From contig NZ_CALIIB010000012.1 of NCBI RefSeq assembly GCF_938020365.1, forward strand, positions 1-32,776: a DNA stretch of 32,776 nucleotides, given 5' to 3'. Below, piece after piece: positions 1-8,097 of this stretch. Made by a program: the position numbers and the translations under genes. Numbering within the stretch: position 1 is the first letter of the stretch; each line of letters opens with the position of its first letter. The notes under the pieces were generated by a model. That model was given only the letters and a program-made list of their open reading frames with translations, made no database searches and was not told the origin of the DNA. The DNA is from an uncultured Streptococcus sp. (GTDB lineage: Bacteria; Bacillota; Bacilli; Lactobacillales; Streptococcaceae).

Positions 1-698
1 TTCTACGTAAAATTGCTGAAATTCGTGCTCACTTCCCAGATCGCACTTTGATTGCCGGAAATATTGCAACTGCTGAAGGTGCACGCGCCCTCTTTGATGC
101 CGGTGTTGATGTGGTTAAGGTCGGAATCGGACCAGGTTCTATCTGTACAACTCGTGTCATTGCCGGTGTCGGTGTGCCACAAGTAACAGCAATCTACGAT
201 GCAGCTGCAGTGGCGCGTGAATATGGAAAAACCATCATTGCTGATGGTGGAATTAAATATTCTGGAGATATTGTTAAGGCTTTAGCTGCAGGTGGAAATG
301 CAGTCATGCTTGGTTCCATGTTTGCTGGAACAGACGAAGCGCCAGGTGAGACTGAAATTTTCCAAGGACGTAAATTTAAAACTTACCGTGGAATGGGCTC
401 TATCGCAGCTATGAAGAAAGGCTCCAGCGATCGCTACTTCCAAGGTTCTGTCAATGAAGCTAATAAGCTAGTTCCAGAAGGAATTGAAGGGCGTGTAGCT
501 TATAAAGGAGCCGCTGCAGATATCGTCTTCCAAATGTTGGGCGGTATCCGTTCTGGTATGGGATATGTCGGTGCAGCTAATCTGCAAGAACTTCATGAAA
601 ATGCTCAATTTATTGAGATGAGTGGTGCTGGTTTGAAAGAAAGTCACCCTCACGATGTACAAATCACCAATGAAGCTCCAAACTACTCTGTCCAATAG
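1..698 (+). CDS. guaB: IMP dehydrogenase, 3' part (partial)
   Basis: Catalyses NAD-dependent oxidation of IMP to XMP, the committed step of GMP synthesis in the cytoplasm. The window opens inside the gene; 231 complete codons remain of a protein usually near 490 residues, so the N-terminal half including the CBS domains lies outside. Visible are the catalytic-loop signature GPGSICTTR with its nucleophilic cysteine, the phosphate-binding DGGIKYSGD and GNAVMLGSMFAG segments, and the mobile flap around GSSDRYFQ. The gene converges with recF and is followed by a strong hairpin. There is no visible frameshift. Identification is secure. Confidence 0.97.
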   Translation, partial: LRKIAEIRAHFPDRTLIAGNIATAEGARALFDAGVDVVKVGIGPGSICTTRVIAGVGVPQVTAIYDAAAVAREYGKTIIADGGIKYSGDIVKALAAGGNAVMLGSMFAGTDEAPGETEIFQGRKFKTYRGMGSIAAMKKGSSDRYFQGSVNEANKLVPEGIEGRVAYKGAAADIVFQMLGGIRSGMGYVGAANLQELHENAQFIEMSGAGLKESHPHDVQITNEAPNYSVQ

Positions 699-709
699 AA
701 TTATAAAGA

Positions 710-745
710 AACAACCTTGTCAACTCCTTGACAAGGTTGTTTTAG
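710..745. terminator. Terminator between guaB and recF
   Basis: A perfect 14-bp stem (710-723 with 728-741) closes a 4-base CTCC loop and runs into TTTTAG on the plus strand. It lies between two convergent genes and probably stops guaB transcripts; an A-run on the 5' side also allows use by recF transcripts coming from the right. A separate palindrome, TTTACAAA-A-TTTGTAAA, lies at 746-762. Confidence 0.85.
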
Positions 746-779
746 TTTACAAAATTTGTAAATTCACTTTACAGTTGTT

Positions 780-1895
780 TTACTCATTTGTAAAACCTAT
801 ATTTTCTTCTTTCTTAATTACGCCTTGACTTATCTGAAAAATATTAATATCATCTGGTAGATTATGTAAGTGATCTAAGCTGGTTGTCGTGATGAAAGTC
901 TGGATATTTTGAGAGATAGTTTCTAGCAATTTAAGTTGACGCATATTGTCAAGTTCGCTCATTACATCGTCAAGCAATAATATTGGAGTATCTTTTGTAA
1001 GATTTTCGATGAGTTTAATTTCAGCTAACTTGAGAGATAGGACGACACTGCGGTGTTGGCCTTGGCTACCAAATCCGGCATCCATATCATTGATAAAAAA
1101 GTTGATATCATCTCGGTGAGGGCCAACACCTGTATTTTTTTTGAAAAGATCGCGTCTACGACTTTCTGATAAGGCTGCTCGAAAAGAAGCTTCCAAGTCT
1201 TCGAGGCATGAAAACGGAACAGAGGATAAGTACTTGATTGTCAATTTCTCTTTCCCTTGAGAAATATCGCTGTGACTTTCCTGAGCAAAATCTTCTAGCT
1301 TTTCAATAAAGTCTAAGCGATGTTGCATGACACGACAACCAAAATCAATCAGTTGCTCATCTAAAACAGAGAGAAAGGTTTCATCTACCTTGTCATTGGC
1401 CTTAAGATAGGCATTTCTTTGCTTGAGCACAAGATTATAGCTAGATAAGTCAGCAAGATAGATGGGCTTGATTTGCCCAAGCTCAATATCAATGAATTTT
1501 CGGCGCAGAGCAGGGGCGCCTTTAATGAGCTGTAAATCTTCTGGAGCAAACAAGACAACGTTGACAACCCCTATATAATCTGATAATTTCCCTTGTTTTA
1601 AATGATTTATTTTGGTGATTCTCCCCTTTGGTGTCAACTCTATGTCAAGTGGGATTTTACCCGTTGTTTTTTCAATGATTCCTGAAATTTGAAGATTTTT
1701 TTCTTGGAAATGAATCAAATCCTTATCGGTTCGGGTTCGGTGACTGCGAGTAAGGGCTAAAAAATAGATGGCTTCTAGAATATTGGTTTTCCCTTGTGCA
1801 TTTTGTCCCAGAAAGATATTAAGGCCAGGATCAAAATCAACCTCTGCAGACTGGTAATTACGAAAATGTTTAATTTTCAGCGTTTTTAACCACAT
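780..1895 (-). CDS. recF: DNA replication and repair protein RecF
   Basis: SMC-like ATPase that helps load RecA on gapped DNA at stalled forks, together with RecO and RecR. The 371-residue protein is of normal family length. Residues 30-37 are the Walker A motif GQNAQGKT; near the C-terminus lie the ABC-type signature region GSQGQHRSVVLSLKLAE and the Walker B ILLLDDVMSELD. The start at MWLKTLKIKHFRNY matches the family N-terminus. It lies 3 bases after yaaA on the same strand, the yaaA-recF pairing also known from Bacillus, where it follows dnaA-dnaN; here the pair has moved about 15 kb left of dnaA. Confidence 0.97.
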   Translation of the reverse strand: MWLKTLKIKHFRNYQSAEVDFDPGLNIFLGQNAQGKTNILEAIYFLALTRSHRTRTDKDLIHFQEKNLQISGIIEKTTGKIPLDIELTPKGRITKINHLKQGKLSDYIGVVNVVLFAPEDLQLIKGAPALRRKFIDIELGQIKPIYLADLSSYNLVLKQRNAYLKANDKVDETFLSVLDEQLIDFGCRVMQHRLDFIEKLEDFAQESHSDISQGKEKLTIKYLSSVPFSCLEDLEASFRAALSESRRRDLFKKNTGVGPHRDDINFFINDMDAGFGSQGQHRSVVLSLKLAEIKLIENLTKDTPILLLDDVMSELDNMRQLKLLETISQNIQTFITTTSLDHLHNLPDDINIFQISQGVIKKEENIGFTNE

Positions 1896-1898
1896 GGC

Positions 1899-2288
1899 TT
1901 AGGTTCCTGGAAAGCGAACAGGGGCTTTTTTACTTTTCTGCTCGGGCTTTCTTTTCTTCTGTTCTTTTTTTACTGGTTGAGATTTTTTCAAGTCCTTATT
2001 CATGGCTTTAACTAAGTCTGCCACTCTTTTTTTCTCCGCTTGCTCCTCTTGATGTTCAAGGATCTCCTCCTGACTTGGGGCAAGGAGGACAATCTCCAGT
2101 TCTCGGTCTGGAAGAGAGATAACATCGCCAATTCTAAGTTTTTTTCCTCGTCTATTTTCCAGTTCACCGTTAAAAAAGACCCGATTATCCCCTAAAAAGG
2201 ACTTGATTGCTCCGCCACTTTGAATAATACCGACTTCTTTTAAGAGAGCCTGTAGAGTAATGTATTCGTCAAATAATTTGTATTCCAT
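1899..2288 (-). CDS. yaaA: S4-domain RNA-binding protein YaaA
   Basis: Small S4-domain protein of the YaaA type, 129 residues. The S4 fold occupies about residues 8-65, with the RNA-contacting GGAIKSFLGDNRVFFNGELENRRGKKL region; after it comes a charged, lysine-rich tail (about 75-129) that is probably disordered and may add nucleic-acid affinity. In Bacillus the homologue is linked to ribosome assembly, but the role in streptococci is not settled. It is translated before recF with 3 bases between them. The start is supported by the upstream GAGGTG ribosome-binding sequence and a TATAAT at 2309-2314. Confidence 0.88.
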   Translation of the reverse strand: MEYKLFDEYITLQALLKEVGIIQSGGAIKSFLGDNRVFFNGELENRRGKKLRIGDVISLPDRELEIVLLAPSQEEILEHQEEQAEKKRVADLVKAMNKDLKKSQPVKKEQKKRKPEQKSKKAPVRFPGT

Positions 2289-2308
2289 ATTTCACCTCAA
2301 TCCTTGTC

Positions 2309-2314
2309 ATTATA
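2309..2314 (-). promoter_or_regulatory. -10 element of the yaaA-recF promoter
   Basis: TATAAT read on the minus strand, about 20 bases before the yaaA start codon and preceded by TGA, which makes an extended -10. No good -35 hexamer is evident. It points away from the yfmF promoter at 2440, so this is a divergent promoter region. Confidence 0.6.
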
Positions 2315-2436
2315 TCATAATTTAAGCGGAAACTGTTCCGTGGTAGTCTCATTCAAAGGCAAGTTTTACTAGAAAAATAGAAAACGCTTTAATCTCTAAA
2401 AATGCCGTTCCTTACAAAGCATTAAACAGCATTTCG

Positions 2437-2445
2437 TGTTATAAT
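2437..2445 (+). promoter_or_regulatory. Extended -10 promoter upstream of yfmF
   Basis: TGT-TATAAT, an extended -10 element, lies 32 bases before the proposed yfmF start. No convincing -35 is seen, as expected for extended -10 promoters. It could drive the whole yfmF-yfmH stretch. Confidence 0.6.
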
Positions 2446-2477
2446 AGAAGTCTATATTATTCGGTATGAGGAGAGCA

Positions 2478-3725
2478 ATGGAAATCATAAAAGGAGTACA
2501 TCTTCACTTCATTCAATCAGAAAAATTTAAAACCAATAAAATTAAAGTGCGATTTTCAGCTCCTATGTCTGAAAAAACAATAGCTGGGCGGGTTCTTACG
2601 GCCAGTATGCTAGAAACTTCAAATGCTCTTTACCCAACATCACAAGCCTTTCGAGAAAAATTAGCGAATTTATATGGGGCTAATTACTCGACAAGCCTTT
2701 CACGACGGGGATTAGTGCATTATCTGGATATCAATCTTTCTTTCGTGCGGGATCAATTCTTGAGCCGTAAAAATATGTTGGCAGATGAAATACTAGATTT
2801 TTTGAAGGCTAGTCTCTTTTTTCCTCTGTCAAATGGACAGGCTTTTGATACCAAAACCTTTGAAATTGAAAAGAGAAATGTTTTAACAGACTTGGAAGCT
2901 GAAATTGAGAATCATTTCTACCATGCTCACAGAGAGTTAAATAATTTATTTTACGATTTACCAGAAATGCGGATTCCACGCGTAGGAACAATCGAGCTAG
3001 TAGAAAAAGAAACGGCTGAAACTAGTTTCGCTGCTTTTCAGCAAATGCTAAATCAGGATCAAATTGATTTTTTCTTCATCGGTGATTTTAATGAGATTGC
3101 TGTTCGTGAGAAAATCCAAGAATTCCAGTTTTCTGAGCGAGAGCAGCCTTTACAGCTTAGCTATCAGCAAAACTATTCAAATATAACTAGAGAAAAGCTG
3201 GAGCAGCGAGATGTACATCAGTCCATTGTTGAACTGGCCTACCATTTTTCTAGTCAATATGGGGATCGCAGCCATCTGCCCCTAATTGTTTTGAATGGCT
3301 TATTGGGAGGATTTGCTCATTCCAAACTCTTTGTCAATGTTCGGGAAAAAGAGAGCCTAGCCTACACTATTTCTAGTAGTTTTGATATTTTTTCTGGTTT
3401 GATGCGAATCTATGCTGGAATTGACCGAGCAAATCGGACAAAGACCATCGCTTTAATCAACCGCCAAATTCTAGATTTGAAGCGGGGGCATTTCACAGAT
3501 GAAGAACTTGAACAAACCAAGAATATGCTGAAAAATTCGATCCTTCTGGCTCAGGATCGACAAAACACCTTGATTGAGCGTGCTTACATGTCCTCTGTTC
3601 TAGGGAAAAAATTTCTGTCACTAGAGGCTTGGCTGAAAGCATTAGAAAATGTCAGCAAAGCTGATCTTATAGAGGCAGCCCAACAGTTGAAATTACAGGC
3701 GATTTACTTTATGGAAGGGAAATAA
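2478..3725 (+). CDS. yfmF: M16-peptidase-like protein YfmF (catalytically degenerate partner)
   Basis: Insulinase/pitrilysin (M16) fold protein, 415 residues from the ATG at 2478. I chose that start, not the ATG at 2466, because GAGGAGA sits at the right distance before it and the N-terminus MEIIKGVHLHF fits the family. The N-terminal half lacks the zinc-binding HxxEH motif of active M16 enzymes, so it is probably the non-catalytic member of a heterodimer with the next gene product. In Bacillus the YmfF/YmfH pair is needed for 5-aminopentanol modification of elongation factor P; whether that applies here is inference. The stop overlaps the yfmH start by one base (TAATG), suggesting coupled translation. 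Confidence 0.88.
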   Translation: MEIIKGVHLHFIQSEKFKTNKIKVRFSAPMSEKTIAGRVLTASMLETSNALYPTSQAFREKLANLYGANYSTSLSRRGLVHYLDINLSFVRDQFLSRKNMLADEILDFLKASLFFPLSNGQAFDTKTFEIEKRNVLTDLEAEIENHFYHAHRELNNLFYDLPEMRIPRVGTIELVEKETAETSFAAFQQMLNQDQIDFFFIGDFNEIAVREKIQEFQFSEREQPLQLSYQQNYSNITREKLEQRDVHQSIVELAYHFSSQYGDRSHLPLIVLNGLLGGFAHSKLFVNVREKESLAYTISSSFDIFSGLMRIYAGIDRANRTKTIALINRQILDLKRGHFTDEELEQTKNMLKNSILLAQDRQNTLIERAYMSSVLGKKFLSLEAWLKALENVSKADLIEAAQQLKLQAIYFMEGK

Positions 3726-5020
3726 TGCAGAATCCAGGTTTAGAAAAAATCAATTATATAGCCGTGGGAGAAAGCATCTATCGGGCGGTGCTAGCAAATG
3801 GATTGCAGGTTTACCTACTCCCTAAAAATGATTTTAATGAAACCTACGGCATCATCTCAACACATTTTGGCTCTGTTGATACTAAGGTTGTTTCACGTGA
3901 AACAAAGCAAGTCTCTCATTATCCAGCAGGGATTGCGCATTTTTTGGAGCACAAATTATTCGAACGTGAAAACGGCGAGGATTTACTGCTAGAATTTACC
4001 AAGTTTGGCGCAGAAAGTAATGCCTTTACAAGCTTTACACGTACCAGCTATCTGTTTTCTACGACAAACTGTGTAGCAGAAAATCTGAAGCTGTTGCAGG
4101 AACTCGTTTCCCAAGCCAATTTTTCAGAAGCATCTGTTCAGCGTGAGCAAGGAATTATCCAGCAGGAAATCGAGATGTACCAAGACGATCCAGATTATCG
4201 GCTCTTCTTTGGTGCTTTGAGTAATCTCTACCCTCAAACTCCACTAGCAGAAGATATTGCCGGAACGACAGAGTCAATCATGGATATTACTGTGGAAGAT
4301 CTGACAGAGAACTTCGAGCTTTTCTATCGTCCGTCCAATATGACTTTATTTGTCATTGGTAATTTTGATTTGGAGTCCACTTTTGAAGATATCGTCAAAA
4401 CACAAGAGACCTTATCGCCTCAATTATTAACTGAAACGATTGAAAAAGAGCCTCTCATCTTACAGCCAGTAGTTCCAACTGCTACTAGTCGGATGGAAGT
4501 TGCCAGTCCTAAGTTGGCAATCGGTATTCGTGGGAAAGATACGATACAGGATACGGAGCGTTATCGCTATAAAATTGCCCTGAAATTGCTTTTTGCCATG
4601 ATGTTTGGTTGGACTTCCAAGCGTTTCCAGACCCTGTATGAAAACGGAAAAATTGACAATTCGCTCACTCTTGAAGTAGAGGTGGAAAAAGATTTCCACT
4701 TTGTCATCCTAACTATGGACACGCAGGAACCCGTAGGAATTTCTCATCAATTCCGCTCAGCCATCCGGAAGTTTGCTCAGGATCCAGATGTCACAGAAAC
4801 ACACCTAGATACGATTAAAAGTGAAATGTTTGGAGATCTGCTGCATGGGCTAAATTCTCTTGAATACATGGCAACCCAATATGAACCGCATTTAAATGGT
4901 GAGAATCTTTTTGATTTACCTAAGATTTTACAGGATATCACTTTAAATGACGTCTTAAAAGTCGGACATCGCTTTATTGACCAGTGTGATATGACAGATT
5001 TTACTATTTTCCCAAAATAG
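3725..5020 (+). CDS. yfmH: M16 zinc metallopeptidase YfmH
   Basis: Active-site member of the M16 pair, 431 residues. The inverted zinc motif HFLEH (from GIAHFLEHKLFE, about residues 74-78) is intact, and the third ligand region follows about 75 residues later in EQGIIQQEIEMYQDDP. A second M16 domain forms the C-terminal half. The start codon overlaps the yfmF stop. In Bacillus the homologue YmfH acts with YmfF in EF-P modification; in that genome ymfI-ymfL lie between ymfH and ymfM-pgsA, whereas here rodZ follows directly. A perfect parS site is embedded at 3889-3904. Confidence 0.9.
   Translation: MQNPGLEKINYIAVGESIYRAVLANGLQVYLLPKNDFNETYGIISTHFGSVDTKVVSRETKQVSHYPAGIAHFLEHKLFERENGEDLLLEFTKFGAESNAFTSFTRTSYLFSTTNCVAENLKLLQELVSQANFSEASVQREQGIIQQEIEMYQDDPDYRLFFGALSNLYPQTPLAEDIAGTTESIMDITVEDLTENFELFYRPSNMTLFVIGNFDLESTFEDIVKTQETLSPQLLTETIEKEPLILQPVVPTATSRMEVASPKLAIGIRGKDTIQDTERYRYKIALKLLFAMMFGWTSKRFQTLYENGKIDNSLTLEVEVEKDFHFVILTMDTQEPVGISHQFRSAIRKFAQDPDVTETHLDTIKSEMFGDLLHGLNSLEYMATQYEPHLNGENLFDLPKILQDITLNDVLKVGHRFIDQCDMTDFTIFPK
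3889..3904. promoter_or_regulatory. parS site, perfect 16-mer
   Basis: TGTTTCACGTGAAACA, identical to the Bacillus-type parS consensus and a perfect palindrome, lies inside yfmH where it encodes part of VSRETK. It should nucleate ParB, whose gene lies about 12 kb to the right, and so recruit condensin to origin DNA. Confidence 0.92.
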
Positions 5021-5042
5021 TTCCAAGTTTATTTCAAAATTT

Positions 5043-5051
5043 TGTTAGAAT
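5043..5051 (+). promoter_or_regulatory. Extended -10 promoter upstream of rodZ
   Basis: TGT-TAGAAT in the 58-base gap between yfmH and rodZ, 27 bases before the rodZ start. The AAAGGA near 5064 serves as ribosome-binding site. No clear -35. Confidence 0.45.
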
Positions 5052-5078
5052 AATGTCTAAGAGAAAAGGACTATCCTT

Positions 5079-5894
5079 ATGAGAAAAAAAACGATAGGAG
5101 AGGTACTCAGACTTGCTCGAGTAAACCAGAAACTTACTTTAGCAGATGTAGCCAAAAAAACAGATATAAAAACTGACTACCTAAAGGCTCTTGAAAACAA
5201 TCAATACGAGAAATTTCCAAATGCCTTTTACGTCCGTAGCCTGCTACGAAAATATGCTTGGGCTCTGGATTTAGACGAGACAATTCTTTTAGAGGCCTAC
5301 GACACAGATAATACTGTCGTTTATGACGAAATTGAATTAGCTGAAAACGAAGAATTTCGAAGCAGAAAATATAAAAATCGTTCTTTCTCGCTTCCGCTCT
5401 TTTATTTCCTAGTAGTTGCCTTGTCTATCATTATTTTTGTCACCTATTACGTTTGGCAATATGCAAATACAACTACTCCGCAGTTCAGCAGCTCCGATAG
5501 TTACAGCCTCGTCTCAAGCTCAAGTATCGAAGATCATTCAACTCCACCTGAGACCTCCACTACAGACTCTAGCTCAACAAAAGAAAAGCTAGAAGTCACT
5601 GGAGAAGGAAACTATTTAACTGCAAAATATCGTGGCGAGTCGCAAACTACTCAGTTAACAATCTCAGCGAGCAACACCTCAAGCTGGATTAGTGTGACAA
5701 ATACAGACCTGGCAGCAGGTACAACCCTTACTCCAACCCAATCAAGCCAAACAGTGACACTCTCTCCCAATACCACTTATACAATTACCTTAGGAGTTGT
5801 AAAAGGCGTTACTGTCACTGTCGGCAGTCAGAAAATAGACCTATCTACCTTGACCAGCGACAGTGCTATAATTACCCTTACAATTGAATCATAA
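5079..5894 (+). CDS. rodZ: RodZ-like cell-shape protein with N-terminal helix-turn-helix
   Basis: Membrane protein of the RodZ/YmfM family, 271 residues, thought to couple the cell-wall elongation machinery to cytoplasmic partners. Residues 5-70 form a Cro/C1-type helix-turn-helix (TIGEVLRLARVNQKLTLADV, then the typical FPNAFYVRSLLRKYAWAL). One transmembrane helix spans about residues 105-127 (LPLFYFLVVALSIIIFVTY). A Ser/Thr-rich linker (about 130-168) leads to an extracytoplasmic beta-rich domain, about 170-271, of the DUF4115 type. It sits upstream of pgsA as in many Firmicutes. Confidence 0.9.
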   Translation: MRKKTIGEVLRLARVNQKLTLADVAKKTDIKTDYLKALENNQYEKFPNAFYVRSLLRKYAWALDLDETILLEAYDTDNTVVYDEIELAENEEFRSRKYKNRSFSLPLFYFLVVALSIIIFVTYYVWQYANTTTPQFSSSDSYSLVSSSSIEDHSTPPETSTTDSSSTKEKLEVTGEGNYLTAKYRGESQTTQLTISASNTSSWISVTNTDLAAGTTLTPTQSSQTVTLSPNTTYTITLGVVKGVTVTVGSQKIDLSTLTSDSAIITLTIES

Positions 5895-5904
5895 AGGAAG
5901 AATG

Positions 5905-6444
5905 ATGAAAAAAGAAAATATCCCCAACGCTTTAACCCTTGCCAGAATTGCCTTAATTCCAATCTTTATTTTGATTTTGACTTTTGGGCATTCGCCAGCC
6001 ATGCATATCCTAGCTGGAATCATTTTCGCCCTTGCCAGTATCACAGACTACCTGGATGGCTATCTGGCTCGCAAGTGGCAGGTCGTGACCAATTTTGGAA
6101 AATTTGCCGATCCTATGGCCGATAAACTGCTAGTTATGTCTGCATTTATCATGCTGATTGAAATGAAAATGGCTCCTGCTTGGGTGGTAGCTATCATCAT
6201 TTGCCGAGAGCTGGCCGTCACTGGTTTGAGACTCCTATTGGTAGAAACTGGCGGAACAGTTCTAGCGGCCGCTATGCCAGGCAAAATCAAGACTTTCACG
6301 CAGATGTTTGCCATCCTCTTTCTCCTGCTCCATTGGACTTTACTCGGTCAGATTCTCCTTTACATAGCCCTGATTTTCACTATTTATTCTGGCTATGATT
6401 ATTTCAAGGGCAGTGCCTATCTCTTTAAAGATACATTTAAATAA
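5905..6444 (+). CDS. pgsA: CDP-diacylglycerol-glycerol-3-phosphate 3-phosphatidyltransferase
   Basis: Integral membrane enzyme that makes phosphatidylglycerol phosphate from CDP-diacylglycerol and glycerol 3-phosphate, the committed step to phosphatidylglycerol and cardiolipin. The 179-residue form starting MKKENIPNALTLAR is preferred because AAGGAAG ends 4 bases before it; ATGs at 5902 and further upstream fit less well. The CDP-alcohol phosphotransferase signature is complete: D48, D51-G52, A55-R56, G65, D69, D73. Four or more hydrophobic segments are present. One base separates it from ecfA1, so the two are probably co-transcribed. Confidence 0.96.
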   Translation: MKKENIPNALTLARIALIPIFILILTFGHSPAMHILAGIIFALASITDYLDGYLARKWQVVTNFGKFADPMADKLLVMSAFIMLIEMKMAPAWVVAIIICRELAVTGLRLLLVETGGTVLAAAMPGKIKTFTQMFAILFLLLHWTLLGQILLYIALIFTIYSGYDYFKGSAYLFKDTFK

Positions 6445-6445
6445 T

Positions 6446-7273
6446 ATGGAAAATATCATTGAAGTAAAAAATCTTAGTTATCGCTATGACCATAAGTCTG
6501 AAGATTATATTTTAAAAGATGTCTCGTTTCACGTGAAACAAGGAGAATGGTTATCTATTGTCGGCCACAATGGCAGCGGAAAATCGACTACGGTTCGTTT
6601 GATTGACGGTCTTTTAGAAGCCGAGAGTGGCGATATCATCATTTCTGGAGATAAATTGACGGCTGATAATGTTTGGGAAAAACGTCGCCAAATCGGCATG
6701 GTCTTTCAGAATCCTGATAACCAGTTTGTAGGAGCAACTGTTGAGGACGACGTTGCATTTGGTCTGGAAAATCAAGGCATGGATTATCCGATGATGGTGA
6801 AACGCGTCTATGAAGCTCTGGAACTAGTCGGCATGCAGAATTTTAAAGAGAGAGAACCTGCTCGACTTTCTGGCGGACAGAAGCAAAGAGTTGCTATTGC
6901 TGGCGTAGTCGCACTTCAGCCAGATATTATCATCTTGGATGAAGCAACCAGTATGTTAGACCCAGAAGGGCGACTGGAACTGATTCGGACTGTCAAGGAA
7001 ATTAAAGATAAGAATCATCTAACAGTCATCTCCATTACCCACGATTTGGACGAGATTTCGCTGAGTGATCGTGTCCTTGTTATGAAAAATGGTCAAGTTG
7101 AGTCAACCGCTACACCAAGAGAACTCTTTTCCAGACCTGATTTGGAAGACTTGGGCTTGGATCAACCCTTTGTCAACCAGGTCAAAGCTGCCATGATTCA
7201 AACTGGGCTAACTCTGCCAGAAACCTATTTAACTGAAAAAGAATTGCAGGAACAATTATGGGAATTACTCTAA
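6446..7273 (+). CDS. ecfA1: ECF transporter ATPase EcfA1
   Basis: ATP-binding subunit of the energy-coupling factor module that powers vitamin and metal uptake through exchangeable S components. The 276-residue protein starts at MENIIEVKNLSY, one base after the pgsA stop; upstream in-frame codons belong to the pgsA overlap and have no ribosome-binding sequence. Walker A GHNGSGKST begins at residue 40, Q-loop at Q88, signature LSGGQ at 141-145, and Walker B with catalytic E166 in IIILDEATS. It overlaps ecfA2 by 16 bases. A near-perfect parS lies in its 5' part. Confidence 0.97.
   Translation: MENIIEVKNLSYRYDHKSEDYILKDVSFHVKQGEWLSIVGHNGSGKSTTVRLIDGLLEAESGDIIISGDKLTADNVWEKRRQIGMVFQNPDNQFVGATVEDDVAFGLENQGMDYPMMVKRVYEALELVGMQNFKEREPARLSGGQKQRVAIAGVVALQPDIIILDEATSMLDPEGRLELIRTVKEIKDKNHLTVISITHDLDEISLSDRVLVMKNGQVESTATPRELFSRPDLEDLGLDQPFVNQVKAAMIQTGLTLPETYLTEKELQEQLWELL
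6525..6540. promoter_or_regulatory. parS-like site, 15 of 16
   Basis: CGTTTCACGTGAAACA differs from the parS consensus only at the first base. It lies in ecfA1 in the codons for SFHVKQ, 2.6 kb from the perfect site at 3889. Confidence 0.8.
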
Positions 7274-8097
7274 ATAAAGTCAGTTATACCTATCAGGCTG
7301 GAACTCCATTTGAGGGTCCAGCGCTTTTTGAAGTTGATTTGGAAATCAAAGATGGCAGCTATACGGCTTTGATTGGACACACTGGCAGCGGAAAATCAAC
7401 CATTTTACAGCTCTTGAATGGCTTGCTGACTCCTAGCGAAGGCAGTGTGCAAGTCAATCATGTCACCATCACTTCAAATTCTGTCAACAAGGACATTAAA
7501 CAAGTTCGTAAACAGGTTGGTTTGGTGTTTCAATTTGCTGAAAGTCAGGTTTTTGATGAGACTGTTCTGAAAGACGTGGCCTTTGGTCCGCAAAATTTTG
7601 GTGTTTCTAAAGAAGAAGCCGAGGCTTTAGCACGTGAAAAATTAAGCCTTGTCGGCATTTCTGAAGAATTGTTTGGCCGCAGTCCTTTTGAACTTTCTGG
7701 CGGGCAGATGAGAAGGGTCGCCATTGCCGGAATCCTAGCAATGGAACCTGACATCTTGGTGTTGGATGAACCAACGGCCGGACTTGATCCAGCAGGACGA
7801 AAGGAATTGATGAGCCTCTTTAAAAAACTGCATCAAGCTGGAATGACCATTGTTCTTGTAACCCATTTAATGGATGATGTTGCTGATTTTGCTGATACAG
7901 TCTATGTACTGGAGAAGGGCCGCGTCGTCAAAAGCGGTCAGCCTGCTCTGGTTTTTCAAGATGTCGAGTTTATGGAAAAGATTCAGCTAGGAGTGCCTAA
8001 AATCACGAAATTTTCCCAAGAATTGGCTGAAAAAGGAATGAAATTTTCTCATTATCCAATTACAATTGAGGAATTTAAGGAGATGCTGCATGGATAA
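7258..8097 (+). CDS. ecfA2: ECF transporter ATPase EcfA2
   Basis: Second ATPase of the ECF module, 279 residues; EcfA1 and EcfA2 form a heterodimer under EcfT. Walker A GHTGSGKST begins at residue 40, the signature LSGGQ is at 146-150, and Walker B ends in catalytic E171 (ILVLDEPTAGLD). The start lies inside the end of ecfA1 (16-base overlap), which implies translational coupling and fixed stoichiometry. The C-terminal region (about 240-279) is the helical extension typical of ECF ATPases. Confidence 0.97.
   Translation: MGITLNKVSYTYQAGTPFEGPALFEVDLEIKDGSYTALIGHTGSGKSTILQLLNGLLTPSEGSVQVNHVTITSNSVNKDIKQVRKQVGLVFQFAESQVFDETVLKDVAFGPQNFGVSKEEAEALAREKLSLVGISEELFGRSPFELSGGQMRRVAIAGILAMEPDILVLDEPTAGLDPAGRKELMSLFKKLHQAGMTIVLVTHLMDDVADFADTVYVLEKGRVVKSGQPALVFQDVEFMEKIQLGVPKITKFSQELAEKGMKFSHYPITIEEFKEMLHG

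Noticed and set aside
7625..7640. CACGTGAAA core in ecfA2 as a third left-hand parS
   Set aside because: About four mismatches to the 16-mer, and the left arm does not match.
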